The notes beneath the pieces are model-generated. The model did not search any database. It was not told the origin of the DNA and saw nothing but the letters and a program-made list of their open reading frames with translations. A stretch of 36,235 nt of DNA, from positions 1 through 36,235 of the forward strand of contig NZ_FNNR01000001.1 in assembly GCF_900106835.1 (NCBI RefSeq), in the 5' to 3' direction. This stretch comes from Arthrobacter sp. cf158. GTDB taxonomy: Bacteria > Actinomycetota > Actinomycetes > Actinomycetales > Micrococcaceae. Positions within the stretch are counted from its first letter, which is position 1. Each line of letters starts with the position of its first letter. Shown here in pieces: positions 1-7,557 of this stretch. The position numbers and the translations under genes are program-made.

Positions 1-1
1 G

Positions 2-607
2 TGGCTGCGCCGGCTCTACACAGCACCCGGAACGGGCGAGCTGCTGAGCATGGACTCCAAAGCCCGGCTCTTCCCACCACGACTCAGACGCTTCATTGAA
101 ACCCGGGACGATACCTGCCGCACCCCGTACTGCGACGCGCCCATCCGCCACATCGACCACATCATCCCCTGGCACACAGGCGGGGTTACCACCCTGACCA
201 ACGGCGCCGGCCTCTGCGAAGCCTGCAACCACACCAAAGAAAACCCCGGCTGGACCGCGAAACCGCTCCACGAGGACAACCACACACTCCACATCCGCAC
301 ACCCACCGGCCACACTTACACATCCAAAGCCCCACCCCTGCCGGGAAAAGATCGTCCAGCGGCTGAGGAGGAAGTCGTACGGCTGGCGAGTGCTACGCGC
401 TTGGGTCGAGCTACCGCCCTGGATGGTGCCGTGGCCCTGGATCGTGCCGTGGGCTTTGATCTAGCCGTGGGGCGGGATCTCAGTAGAGGCCAAGTGGGTG
501 AATCGAGCGATGTTGGTGAGGCGCTTGCTTCGCCAACCACACAGATCAGGCCGCAGCCCGATTCTGATCCTCCTCCGATGGAACGGCAGAACCTTGCCCT
601 CGTGTAG
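2..607 (+). CDS. HNH endonuclease, C-terminal part (13E12/DUF222-type), 5' truncated by window
   Basis: The reading frame is open from the left edge, so only the C-terminus is present. It starts [17 protein letters not shown], a sequence typical of the run-up to the HNH domain in actinobacterial 13E12-repeat proteins. The HNH/zinc module follows: CRTPYC, then HIDHIIPW, then [16 protein letters not shown], giving paired cysteines around an H-D-H core. This family is predicted to cut DNA, is multicopy in Micrococcaceae and is often linked to mobile or repetitive DNA; its biological role is not established. The last ~90 residues are low-complexity ([19 protein letters not shown]) and the stop codon lies inside the tandem repeat at 596-697, so the C-terminus has probably been reshaped by that repeat. 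An internal ATG at 50 is not the true start. Confidence 0.85.
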   Translation, partial: WLRRLYTAPGTGELLSMDSKARLFPPRLRRFIETRDDTCRTPYCDAPIRHIDHIIPWHTGGVTTLTNGAGLCEACNHTKENPGWTAKPLHEDNHTLHIRTPTGHTYTSKAPPLPGKDRPAAEEEVVRLASATRLGRATALDGAVALDRAVGFDLAVGRDLSRGQVGESSDVGEALASPTTQIRPQPDSDPPPMERQNLALV

Positions 608-697
608 ATCCCAGGGCACGAGCCCTCGTGTAGATCCAGAGCGCGAGCCTTCGCGTAGATACCAAGGCACGAGCTCTCGTGTAGATCCAGACCATGA
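596..697. repeat. Tandem repeat, four units of 26/25/26/25 bp
   Basis: Four adjacent units read GCCCTCGTGTAGATCC followed by a variable 9-10 bases ending in CGA or TGA: 596-621, 622-646, 647-672 and 673-697. The length alternates 26, 25, 26, 25, so the array shifts reading frame at every unit and is not a protein-level repeat. The stop codon of the HNH gene (605-607) lies in unit 1. The rest fills the 153-base gap before map. The core GTGTAGATCC resembles GTGTGGATAC of the 14088-14129 repeat read on the minus strand. Confidence 0.85.
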
Positions 698-760
698 GGG
701 TCGTGGCCAAGCGTTGGGTGCCCGCTGGCCGTGGCGTCAGAGATGCGGGTCGGCACCTAC

Positions 761-1537
761 CTAGACGAGTGTGGGCAGGGTGAGAATCTCGGCGCCGTCG
801 TGGGTGATGGCGATGGTGTGCTCGCTGTGGGCTGTCCGGCAACCTGTCACGCTTCGGAGTGTCCATCCGTCGGCATCGGTCACCAGTTCGGCGGTGTCGG
901 CCATGACCCAGGGCTCCAGTGCCAGCAGCAATCCGGGGCGCAGTTTGTAGCCGCGGCCGGGCCGTCCCATGTTAGGTACGTGGGGATCCTGGTGCATGGT
1001 GGAGCCGATGCCGTGTCCGCCGAACTCGGTGTTGACGGGGTATCGCGCCTCACTCAGGACTGAGCCGATGGCGTAGGAGAGGTCTCCGATCCGGGCGCCG
1101 GGCCGGGCAGCTGCGATTCCTGCGCGCAGGGCGCGTTCCGTCACGTCGATCATTGCTACGCTCTCGGCCGGCCTTGTTTCGCCCACGATGAAGCTGATGG
1201 CCGAGTCGGCTGCGACTCCTCGGAGGGAGACTGCGAGGTCGAGTGTCAGCAGATCGCCGTCGGCCAGCGTGTAGTCGCGGGGCAGTCCGTGCAGCACAGC
1301 ATCGTTGACGCCTGTGCAGATGTAGTGGCCAAACGGTCCACGGCCGAAGGAGGGGGCGTAGTCGACATAACAGGACACTGCTCCCGCTTCGAGGATCATG
1401 GACTTTGCCCACTGGTCGATGTCCAGGAGGTTTGTGCCCACGGTGGTGCGGCCCTTCAGTGTGTGCAAAATGTTGGCGACCAGGGCCCCCGCTTCCTTCG
1501 CGCGGACCAGCTCGGCGGGGCTCAGGATCTCGATCAT
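761..1537 (-). CDS. map: Type I methionine aminopeptidase
   Basis: This enzyme removes the N-terminal methionine from new proteins in the cytoplasm, using two metal ions. All five metal ligands of the family are visible: D100 (TLDLAV), D111 (AADSAI), H175 (GGHGIG), E208 (LALEPW) and E239 (SEHTIAI), plus the substrate histidine H83. At 258 aa it has the size of a type I enzyme without an N-terminal extension. I chose the ATG at 1537, which follows GAAAGGTG by a few bases; an in-frame ATG at 1555 lies upstream without such a site. It is divergent from a small XRE regulator 70 bp away, so it may be a regulated second copy rather than the housekeeping enzyme usually found near secY/infA. That last point is inference. 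Confidence 0.93.
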   Translation of the reverse strand: MIEILSPAELVRAKEAGALVANILHTLKGRTTVGTNLLDIDQWAKSMILEAGAVSCYVDYAPSFGRGPFGHYICTGVNDAVLHGLPRDYTLADGDLLTLDLAVSLRGVAADSAISFIVGETRPAESVAMIDVTERALRAGIAAARPGARIGDLSYAIGSVLSEARYPVNTEFGGHGIGSTMHQDPHVPNMGRPGRGYKLRPGLLLALEPWVMADTAELVTDADGWTLRSVTGCRTAHSEHTIAITHDGAEILTLPTLV

Positions 1538-1569
1538 GCGGCACCTTTCTCTCATGTATGACCAATAAC

Positions 1570-1591
1570 TATCCCGGCCATATTATCCCGG
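1570..1591. promoter_or_regulatory. Candidate operator in the map/XRE divergent promoter
   Basis: The 70-base gap between the divergent starts holds a direct repeat TATCCCGG at 1570-1577 and 1584-1591, 14 bases apart. An AT-rich TATTAT that could serve as a -10 for the plus-strand gene lies between and overlaps the copies. Direct repeats on about one and a third helical turns are plausible for an XRE protein, but no binding is shown. Confidence 0.35.
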
Positions 1592-1607
1592 TATTACAAT
1601 TGGAGCC

Positions 1608-1904
1608 ATGGTCAGGCTGCCGCTTACTCCCGCAGAGGCCGAGCGTGGACAACGCCTCGGTGCTCTTTTGCGCCGCGCCAGGGGTGAGCGCTCCATGTTG
1701 GAGACTGCCTTGGATGCCCGCGTCTCGCCGGAAACTCTCCGGAAAATCGAGTCCGGCCGTGTGGCGACCCCCGCTTTTCCCACCGTTGCCGCGATCGCCG
1801 ATGTCCTGGGTCTCTCCCTTGATGAGGTGTGGGCCGAGATCAACCAACCTGAGCTGGACGCGGGAACAGCGCGGCGCAGTGCGCGTGAATGGCTGGCCTC
1901 CTAA
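1608..1904 (+). CDS. Small XRE-family helix-turn-helix regulator
   Basis: This 98-aa protein is almost entirely one HTH_3 (Cro/CI-like) domain. The core runs LGALLRRARGERSMLETALDARVSPETLRKIESG with the typical recognition-helix end LRKIESGR, then AAIADVLGLSLDEVW. It has no effector domain, so it is probably a simple repressor, perhaps of itself and of the divergent map. The ATG at 1608 has only GGAG two bases upstream, too close for a normal Shine-Dalgarno, so the transcript may be nearly leaderless. Its 3' end overlaps the convergent XRE-cupin gene by four bases. Confidence 0.85.
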   Translation: MVRLPLTPAEAERGQRLGALLRRARGERSMLETALDARVSPETLRKIESGRVATPAFPTVAAIADVLGLSLDEVWAEINQPELDAGTARRSAREWLAS

Positions 1905-2488
1905 GCTTCACGCTTGGGCCTGGCCCGGACATGGAGTCGCTCGCCTTGCTGGCCAAAAAGGGTAAGGAGCTCCACTGGCTCTGCCGTGGCGCTGGCAAAC
2001 CAGTGCGGCGTCCGGGTATCGAATTCCGCCACCTCGCCCGGTTTGAGGATGAAGTCGTTCTCGCCCAGCACCAGGCGCAGCTTCCCGTTGAGGATATACA
2101 TCCAGTCGTACCCCTCGTGCGACTGGGGCTGTGGGATCTCTTTGCCTGTGCCACTCTTCAGGACCATCTTGAATGCCTGTATTCCGCCGGGCCGGCGCGT
2201 AAGGGGGAGGGCGGTACCCCACTCGTGAACGTGCGGCTTGAGGTGGATGCGGGGATCGCCGGTCGCCGGAGCATCGATGAGTTCCTCGAGCGGGACTTGG
2301 TGGAGCCGCGCGATCGGGAGCAGGAGTTCCAGCGTGGGTTTGCGCTGCCCTGACTCCAGTCTGGACAGTGTGCTGACCGAAATCCCCGTTGCTTCGGACG
2401 CTTCCGCGAGCGTTAAAGTGCGTTGAGTCCGCATCGCGCGCAAGCGGGGACCTACGGCGTCGAGCATGGTGCTGAAATCTGTAGCCAT
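1901..2488 (-). CDS. XRE-cupin transcriptional regulator
   Basis: The 195-aa product has an N-terminal HTH (residues ~12-67, including GISVSTLSRLESGQRKP) and a C-terminal cupin (~100-190, with SHEGYDWMYILNG and LKPGEVAEFDTRTPHWF). This SutR/PuuR-like architecture generally represses a neighbouring metabolic or redox gene and responds to a small ligand in the cupin. I chose the ATG at 2488: it lies just after GGGCGG and just inside the palindrome 2497-2513. The divergent neighbour is a thioredoxin-reductase-like flavoprotein, its likely target. The ligand is unknown. Confidence 0.88.
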   Translation of the reverse strand: MATDFSTMLDAVGPRLRAMRTQRTLTLAEASEATGISVSTLSRLESGQRKPTLELLLPIARLHQVPLEELIDAPATGDPRIHLKPHVHEWGTALPLTRRPGGIQAFKMVLKSGTGKEIPQPQSHEGYDWMYILNGKLRLVLGENDFILKPGEVAEFDTRTPHWFASATAEPVELLTLFGQQGERLHVRARPKREA

Positions 2489-2496
2489 CCGCCCAG

Positions 2497-2513
2497 TTTG
2501 CCATACCGGCAAA
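2497..2513. promoter_or_regulatory. Palindromic operator between XRE-cupin gene and flavoprotein gene
   Basis: A perfect inverted repeat TTTGCC-ATACC-GGCAAA (6-bp arms, 5-bp spacer) lies nine bases upstream of the XRE-cupin start codon and ~77 bases before the flavoprotein start. Its position fits autoregulation plus control of the divergent gene. No other perfect palindrome of this size is seen in the gap. Confidence 0.6.
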
Positions 2514-2590
2514 TTTTCTTGCTGATGAAGCTGGTGGTGTCCAACCATGGAAGAAGCGGCGGACCGCCGCTGGAGACCTATGGAGGCACA

Positions 2591-3595
2591 GTGACTGAAC
2601 AGGGCAATACCCGGATGGCAAAGGAATACGACGCCGTTATCGTCGGAGGTGGCGCCGCTGGGTTAAGTGCAGCGGTTACGCTGGGGCGGGCCATGCGTTC
2701 CGTTCTGGTGATCGACGCCGGCGAACCTCGGAATGCGCCAGCGGCAGGGGTGCACGGCTTCCTGTCCCGGGAGGGAATCAATCCCAGGGAACTGCTGGCA
2801 CTCGGACGCACGGAGGCTCGTCAGTACGGTGCGGACATTGTGGACGGCGTGGCCGTTGGGGCACGTTCGACGGCGGCACCAATGTTTGGCTCGGAACCTT
2901 CCTTCGAGGTGGACTTGGCAGATGGGACGACCGTAGTTGCGCGCCGTCTACTGGTCACCACAGGGCTGGTGGACAAACTGCCCGACGTGGAAGGTCTTCG
3001 CGAACGCTGGGGCCGCGACGTTCTGCACTGCCCGTATTGCCACGGGTGGGAAGTCCGGAACAAGGCAATCGGAATCCTGGGATCGGTTCCGATGGCGCTG
3101 CACCAAACGCTGCTGTTCCGCCAGTGGAGCCCTGACATCACCCTGTTCCTGAACGATGTTGTGGAGCCGACTGAAGAAGAATGGGAACAACTGGCTGCCC
3201 GTTCCATCACCGTGGTGGACGGCAAAGTGTTGTCCTTGGAGGTGACTGACGACGCGTTGAGCGGAGTTGTCCTGGAATCCGGGAAGGTCATTCCCGTGGA
3301 AGCTGTCGTAGCCGGGCCTCGAATGGAGGCACGGTCCGCTGTGCTGGAATCGCTGGGGGTTCCCACAGCGGAACACCCAATGGGCGTTGGGCACCACGTC
3401 GTTGTGAATCCCCAAGGCGGGGCGACGTCCGTACCGGGTGTCTATGCTGCGGGGAATGTCACCGACCTCACGGGTCAAGTGATGGCCTCTGCTGCATCAG
3501 GTGTCATGGCGGGAGCGGTTATCAATGCCGATCTCATGACCGAGGAGACAAGGCTGGCTGTTGAGGCAGCGCGGCTGTCAGCCGTATCACGATGA
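2591..3595 (+). CDS. Thioredoxin-reductase-like NAD(P)/FAD-dependent oxidoreductase
   Basis: A 334-aa flavoprotein of the thioredoxin-reductase fold. The FAD-binding motif GGGAAG is at residues 19-24, the redox-active CPYC at 147-150 (HCPYCHGWE) and the second FAD motif near the C-terminus (GVYAAGNVTDL). In classical TrxR the CxxC is followed by a GGGNxA NADPH loop; here the equivalent stretch reads GILGSVPMA, so NADPH binding may be lost or altered, as in TrxR-like disulfide oxidases and ferredoxin-type reductases. I chose the GTG at 2591 because GGAGG ends four bases upstream; an ATG at 2615 is the alternative. It is probably controlled by the divergent XRE-cupin protein. Its stop overlaps the convergent regulator by nine bases. 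Confidence 0.85.
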   Translation: MTEQGNTRMAKEYDAVIVGGGAAGLSAAVTLGRAMRSVLVIDAGEPRNAPAAGVHGFLSREGINPRELLALGRTEARQYGADIVDGVAVGARSTAAPMFGSEPSFEVDLADGTTVVARRLLVTTGLVDKLPDVEGLRERWGRDVLHCPYCHGWEVRNKAIGILGSVPMALHQTLLFRQWSPDITLFLNDVVEPTEEEWEQLAARSITVVDGKVLSLEVTDDALSGVVLESGKVIPVEAVVAGPRMEARSAVLESLGVPTAEHPMGVGHHVVVNPQGGATSVPGVYAAGNVTDLTGQVMASAASGVMAGAVINADLMTEETRLAVEAARLSAVSR

Positions 3596-4474
3596 GGGCC
3601 CGCTGGACCGCAGCTCCGCGTTCTGCGTGAACACCCGGTCTGCAGTCCAGCTGGCCAGGAATGCCAGCTGTTCCTCGGCGTGGCTTCCAGGCTCGGCTGT
3701 GTAGGCAATGACGGTGAGGCCTTCCCCGGGGAGCTCCAGGGCGTCACCCGTCAGCTCGATCTCGCCTACCAGCGGGTTTCGTAAGGTTTTTCGGGCTGTT
3801 CTGTGGAAGTGAACGTTGTGACGTGCCCAACGGGTGGAGAACTCGGTGCTGCCGGCTGCGAGGTCGCCGATCAGTCCGTTCAGGTACCGGTCGCGGGGCC
3901 GGCGGCCTGACTCCACGCGGAGGGCGGCGGCAAAGTCGTCGGCGATAGCTTCCCATTCCACAAAGAAATCCTTGGAACGCGGGTCCAGGAACATGAATCG
4001 AGCCAAATTCAGCGGCATGGTGGTGGGGCTGAGGATACCGGTGTACAGGGCCAAGCAGAGGTTGTTCGCCGCAACGATTTCCATCTTGGCGTTCCGGACG
4101 TAGGCCGGAGTGCTGGTCATTCCGGCCAGTATCCGCTCGATACTGGGCCGAACCACGGCTCGAGGCGTGCGCCCGCCCGATGGCCGCGACGGTGCGGCTG
4201 CCTTGGCGAGGTCCAACAAATGGGCCCGTTCTGCCTCGTCGAGCTGCAAGGCACGGGCCAACGAATCAAGGACAGAGTCTGAAACTCCGCGAAGGTTGCC
4301 ACGTTCGAGGCGGGCATAATATTCGGTGCTCACCCCACTCAGCATCGCAACTTCCTCGCGCTTGAGCCCGGCCACCCGGCGTGTACCGCTGAAGGCATTC
4401 AGCCCGGCCTGCGCGGGAGTGATCCGCGCCCTCCGGCTCATGAGGAAATCGCGGACGTCTTTGTTGTTGTCCAT
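3587..4474 (-). CDS. XRE-family regulator with MmyB-like ligand-binding domain
   Basis: The 295-aa protein begins with an HTH (LKREEVAMLSGVSTEYYARL, then ERGNLRGVSDSVLDSLARAL), the signature of the large actinobacterial MmyB-type regulators. It continues with the MmyB PAS-like domain from ~105 (PAYVRNAKMEIVAANNLC, GILSPTTMPLNLARFMFLD). Such proteins often repress or activate a divergent oxidoreductase or cupin gene. Here the divergent gene is a cupin protein 101 bases away, with an aldo/keto reductase behind it, so both are candidate targets. The inducing ligand is unknown. Confidence 0.9.
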   Translation of the reverse strand: MDNNKDVRDFLMSRRARITPAQAGLNAFSGTRRVAGLKREEVAMLSGVSTEYYARLERGNLRGVSDSVLDSLARALQLDEAERAHLLDLAKAAAPSRPSGGRTPRAVVRPSIERILAGMTSTPAYVRNAKMEIVAANNLCLALYTGILSPTTMPLNLARFMFLDPRSKDFFVEWEAIADDFAAALRVESGRRPRDRYLNGLIGDLAAGSTEFSTRWARHNVHFHRTARKTLRNPLVGEIELTGDALELPGEGLTVIAYTAEPGSHAEEQLAFLASWTADRVFTQNAELRSSGPSS

Positions 4475-4575
4475 GGGTCTACGCTACGACGCCCGGCAAG
4501 GCTCTAACAGGAACTGCCAGTACACCTCACAGCAGGCACTCCCACGCGCGCCCGAAGGCTGGTTGTGTTGAATGC

Positions 4576-4986
4576 ATGGAACTCGTACCAGTTGCCCCCA
4601 CAGCCATGGCCCCGACGGAACGATTCACGGGCCGCGTCTATGTGAGTCCTCTTCATTCAGGCGAATCGCCCTCCAGCCTGGTCTCCGCGCTGGTGCACTT
4701 CACGCCCGGCGCCCGCACCAACTGGCATTCGCACCCTGTGGGTCAAACCCTGCACTGCACCCAGGGCTCCGGAGTGGTGGTGACCCGGGATGGCGCGGTG
4801 ATCGCGATGCGCCCCGGAGACACGGTCCACACACCGGCAGGGGAGGAGCACTGGCATGGCGCATTACCGGACAGCCTGATGTCCCATCTAGCTCTGGTGG
4901 AACACCTGAACGGTGAGAGTGCCACGTGGTTGGAGCCTGTCAGCGACGTCGAGTACACCACAGCAACTTCACAAGCCGTCGTCTAA
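4576..4986 (+). CDS. Cupin-domain protein
   Basis: This 136-aa single-domain cupin carries both metal-binding motifs: NWHSHPVGQTLHC (two His, then Gln/His) and PAGEEHWHGA. It resembles the small cupins encoded beside MmyB-type regulators and aldo/keto reductases in actinobacteria, some of which are annotated as carboxymuconolactone-decarboxylase-linked or (R)-mandelonitrile-lyase-like. The true substrate cannot be told from sequence. It is likely co-transcribed with the downstream aldo/keto reductase and controlled by the divergent XRE protein. The ATG at 4576 starts MELVPVAPTAM; upstream Shine-Dalgarno signal is weak. Confidence 0.82.
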   Translation: MELVPVAPTAMAPTERFTGRVYVSPLHSGESPSSLVSALVHFTPGARTNWHSHPVGQTLHCTQGSGVVVTRDGAVIAMRPGDTVHTPAGEEHWHGALPDSLMSHLALVEHLNGESATWLEPVSDVEYTTATSQAVV

Positions 4987-5026
4987 AGCCAGTCCGCCAA
5001 AGCCAGCCCTCCAAAACCAGTCCTCT
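4985..5026. repeat. Three imperfect 14-bp tandem repeats
   Basis: Units AAAGCCAGTCCGCC (4985-4998), AAAGCCAGCCCTCC (4999-5012) and AAAACCAGTCCTCT (5013-5026) begin inside the stop codon of the cupin gene and fill most of the gap before the aldo/keto reductase. No hairpin is formed, so it is not a terminator. Confidence 0.7.
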
Positions 5027-5055
5027 ACAGCAAACAAACCTCCGAAGGAAAACCC

Positions 5056-5913
5056 ATGCACAACGTCACCCTGAACAACGGCGTCGAGATGCCCATCCTG
5101 GGATTTGGCGTCTTCCAGATCCCCGATGAAGAGACGCAGGCAGCCGTCGAAGCTGCGCTCGCGGCAGGATATCGCCACCTGGATACTGCCGCTTCCTATG
5201 GCAACGAGGCGGCGGTCGGCGCAGCGATCAAAGCCAGCGGAATACCACGCGGGGAACTCTTCGTCACCACCAAGCTCTGGATCCAGCACGCACCCACGGG
5301 CAACGTCCAGGAGGACACCAGGCGCGCTTTCGACAACTCGCTCCACCGGCTTGGAATGGACTACCTGGACCTGTACCTGATCCACCAGCCGCTGGGCGAC
5401 TACTACAGCGAGTGGAGGGCCATGCAGGAGATCAACAAGGAAGGCCGGGCCCGGGCAATCGGCGTTTCCAATTTCCACCCGGACCGTTTGGTTGACCTCA
5501 TCGACCACAACGAGATCGTCCCCGCGGTCAACCAGATCGAAACGCACCCCTTCCACCAGCGCGCTTCCGATCAAAACCTCATGATGGAACGTGGCGTCCA
5601 GATCGAATCCTGGGGACCGTTCGCTGAAGGCCGCAACAACCTCTTCACCGACCCGGTCCTCAGTGCCATCGCAGAGGAACACGGTAAGTCTGTGGCACAG
5701 GTGGTGCTCCGCTGGCTGATCCAACGGGACGTGGTTGTCATTCCAAAGTCCGTCCGGCCCGAGCGGATGGCGCAAAACCTGGACGTCTTCGATTTCACGT
5801 TGACTGAAGAACAAATGGGCCTGATCGCGGCCCTCGACACCGGCGCCAGCCTCTTCTTCGACCACCGGGATCCTGCGATGGTGAGCTGGTTGGGCGGGCG
5901 CAGGTACAGCTGA
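5056..5913 (+). CDS. Aldo/keto reductase
   Basis: A 285-aa NADPH-dependent carbonyl reductase of the (alpha/beta)8-barrel AKR family, close to the 2,5-diketo-gluconate reductase/AKR5 type. The catalytic tetrad is visible: D43 (HLDTA), Y48 (ASYGN), K73 (TTKLW) and H110 (YLIHQP). The cofactor-binding end is present as [16 protein letters not shown]. It starts at ATG 5056, preceded by CGAAGGAAAA. It follows the cupin gene by 69 bases in the same direction, so they probably form an operon. Its stop codon lies in a 21-bp tandem duplication. Confidence 0.93.
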   Translation: MHNVTLNNGVEMPILGFGVFQIPDEETQAAVEAALAAGYRHLDTAASYGNEAAVGAAIKASGIPRGELFVTTKLWIQHAPTGNVQEDTRRAFDNSLHRLGMDYLDLYLIHQPLGDYYSEWRAMQEINKEGRARAIGVSNFHPDRLVDLIDHNEIVPAVNQIETHPFHQRASDQNLMMERGVQIESWGPFAEGRNNLFTDPVLSAIAEEHGKSVAQVVLRWLIQRDVVVIPKSVRPERMAQNLDVFDFTLTEEQMGLIAALDTGASLFFDHRDPAMVSWLGGRRYS

Positions 5914-5938
5914 CCAACCAGCAGGTACAGCTGACCAA
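5900..5938. repeat. Tandem duplication (18 identical bases at 21-bp period) across the aldo/keto reductase stop
   Basis: GCAGGTACAGCTGACCAA occurs at 5900-5917 and again at 5921-5938, a 21-bp period. The first copy contains the stop codon TGA (5911-5913). The second is intergenic. Confidence 0.85.
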
Positions 5939-6002
5939 TTAACAGTCGACGTGGCGCCCAAAGGCGAGGACCATTAAGGGACAGCCCTTGAAGGAGGTTG
6001 GT

Positions 6003-6215
6003 ATGTGCTACGCGTACTATGACGACTTTGAGCGGCGCACGAAGAAGGACTCCGCGCGCAAGCCCGAGACGCACACGTCTGATGCAAGCAAAGATGAAGC
6101 ACCCGCAGGGAAGCGTCCGCAGACAGAAGGAACACTGTGGACTTTCCTGGCGCGTCGTCGCAGGGAATTTGAGGTTTCCGAACCGAAGATCGACCGCATC
6201 CGCGAGAAAGTCTAG
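6003..6215 (+). CDS. Small charged protein of unknown function (70 aa)
   Basis: I do not recognise the family. The product starts MCYAYYDDFERRTKKD, has a charged, Ala/Pro/Lys-rich linker and ends with a helix-like TLWTFLARRRREFEVSE and KIDRIREKV. It has no membrane segment. A near-perfect Shine-Dalgarno AAGGAGG (5991-5997) sits five bases before the ATG at 6003, so the gene is probably expressed well. It ends just before the hairpin terminator at 6243-6270 that separates it from the flagellar genes, and has no evident functional link to either side. Confidence 0.7.
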   Translation: MCYAYYDDFERRTKKDSARKPETHTSDASKDEAPAGKRPQTEGTLWTFLARRRREFEVSEPKIDRIREKV

Positions 6216-6242
6216 GCACAACCCGGACTGGACCGACACCAC

Positions 6243-6270
6243 GAAAGGCGCTGCATGTGCAGCGCCTTTC
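6243..6270. terminator. Strong hairpin terminator between the 70-aa gene and fliW
   Basis: A perfect 13-bp inverted repeat GAAAGGCGCTGCA / TGCAGCGCCTTTC with a 2-base centre lies between two convergent genes (stops at 6215 and 6287). A run CTTTCCCC follows on the plus strand. Its location between converging 3' ends suggests bidirectional use. Confidence 0.85.
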
Positions 6271-6286
6271 CCCGTTCCGAAAGAGG

Positions 6287-6670
6287 CTAGTGCAGCTCTG
6301 CCCGCAACGGGAACTTGGCTCCATCCAGGATCGCCTGGACGCAGACGCCGTCCACCGGGTTCAGCAGGATGGGTGCCATGAGATTAACCGTGGTTTTCTC
6401 CGGCGTCGGGTTGACCACCACCAACACCGTCACCTCCGAGACAGCGTCAAGGCCAAGCACTTCGAGCGCAGAGGCAGGAATGGTGGGCGCATAGTCAGGC
6501 ACGTACACAGCTGCATTTGCCACGAACATACGTACACGCGGCTGGACAATCTCCAACGCATACAAACCTTCCGCGCCTGCGACCTCGCGCAGGGAGAAGC
6601 CCTCAGCGGACTCCAAACCGGGCATGGGTGAGGCAAACGTCAGGGTGTCGAACGCCAATGCCGTGCTCAT
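6287..6670 (-). CDS. fliW: Flagellar assembly factor FliW
   Basis: A 127-aa FliW, which binds flagellin and also antagonises CsrA, so that flagellin is translated only when its level is low. Family motifs seen: FASPMPGLESAEGFSL at the N-terminus, EVTVLVVVNPTPEKTTVNLMAP and ALEVLGLDAVS. It is somewhat shorter than the usual 140-150 aa. It ends the minus-strand operon flgN-flgK-flgL-fliW, overlapping flgL by ATGA. Its partner csrA closes the other end of the flagellar locus 29 kb away, and fliC with candidate CsrA sites lies 3 kb away. Confidence 0.93.
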   Translation of the reverse strand: MSTALAFDTLTFASPMPGLESAEGFSLREVAGAEGLYALEIVQPRVRMFVANAAVYVPDYAPTIPASALEVLGLDAVSEVTVLVVVNPTPEKTTVNLMAPILLNPVDGVCVQAILDGAKFPLRAELH

Positions 6671-7554
6671 CGAAGGAAGTCCATGAGCGTTGGCTGGAGC
6701 ACCTTGGCCGTGACGGCAAGCGCCACCTGATAGTTGGTTTCCTGCAATTTCAAATCCATAACCGCCTTTCCCAGGTCCGTGTCCTCGACGCGGGCCCTCT
6801 GGGTTTCCAGCGTAGCCTTCATCCCTTCCAGCGAGTCTTGGGCCTGGCCCAGCCGGGTCTGCCGCATCCCGACGTCGGACCTGCCGTCGATCACTGCTTT
6901 GACGCGATCGCCGATCGCGGCCAGCCGCGCGCTGGGATCGGCGCCGGAGCGGATATCGGCGACGACGTCACTCACCAAAGCGAAGACGGAGCCGGCGCCG
7001 TCGCCAAAGATCGCGCCGCCGTCGGAATCCACCCGGACTGTCCGCGCCGAATCCACACGACGTTCCACCGAGCTGCCGCCCGACCCGAGGAAGGACGGGG
7101 GAGTGGTGTTGGTGAAGGCGCCCACCGTGTCCGAGCTGCCGGCGAAGACGTTGCGGCCCAGATACTGCGTGTTTGCCTGCGTGAGGAGGTCCTTGCCCAA
7201 GCCTTCGATCTCGACGGCGATCGCTTCCTTGGCGGTGCCGTTGAGCGTTCCGTTGGACGCTTGGACCACCAGGTCCCGCACGCGGTTGAGGATGTTGGTG
7301 GATTGCCCCAAAGCGGTGTCTGCGGCGGCCAGCCAACCGTTGCCGTCGCTGATGTTGGAGCCGTACTGCGTGGCGGCGCTCAGTTGTGCGCGCATGGCGA
7401 TGGCTTGGGCCGCACCTGCGGGATCGTCCGATGGGCGGCTGATGTTCTTCAATGTCATGGCGCGTTCCTGCAGCTCGGCGAGCCGGGACTGTGCCGACTG
7501 GAGGTTCCTCTGCGCGGAAGCGGACATCATCTGGTTGGTGACGCGATTGAGCAC
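6667..7554 (-). CDS. flgL: Flagellar hook-associated protein FlgL (HAP3)
   Basis: This 295-aa junction protein joins FlgK to the flagellin filament. It has the flagellin-like N-terminal D0/D1 helices (MLNRVTNQMM, NISRPSDDPAGAAQAIAMR) and C-terminal helices (DTDLGKAVMDLKLQETNYQV). The variable middle (residues ~135-190) is short. It starts with GTG only three bases after the flgK stop and overlaps fliW by four bases, so the genes are translationally coupled. Confidence 0.94.
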   Translation of the reverse strand: MLNRVTNQMMSASAQRNLQSAQSRLAELQERAMTLKNISRPSDDPAGAAQAIAMRAQLSAATQYGSNISDGNGWLAAADTALGQSTNILNRVRDLVVQASNGTLNGTAKEAIAVEIEGLGKDLLTQANTQYLGRNVFAGSSDTVGAFTNTTPPSFLGSGGSSVERRVDSARTVRVDSDGGAIFGDGAGSVFALVSDVVADIRSGADPSARLAAIGDRVKAVIDGRSDVGMRQTRLGQAQDSLEGMKATLETQRARVEDTDLGKAVMDLKLQETNYQVALAVTAKVLQPTLMDFLR

Positions 7555-7557
7555 GGC

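Noticed and set aside
5940..5965. FliA-type promoter before the 70-aa gene
   Set aside because: TTAAC is present at 5939-5943 but the sequence 15 bases on does not resemble GCCGATAG.
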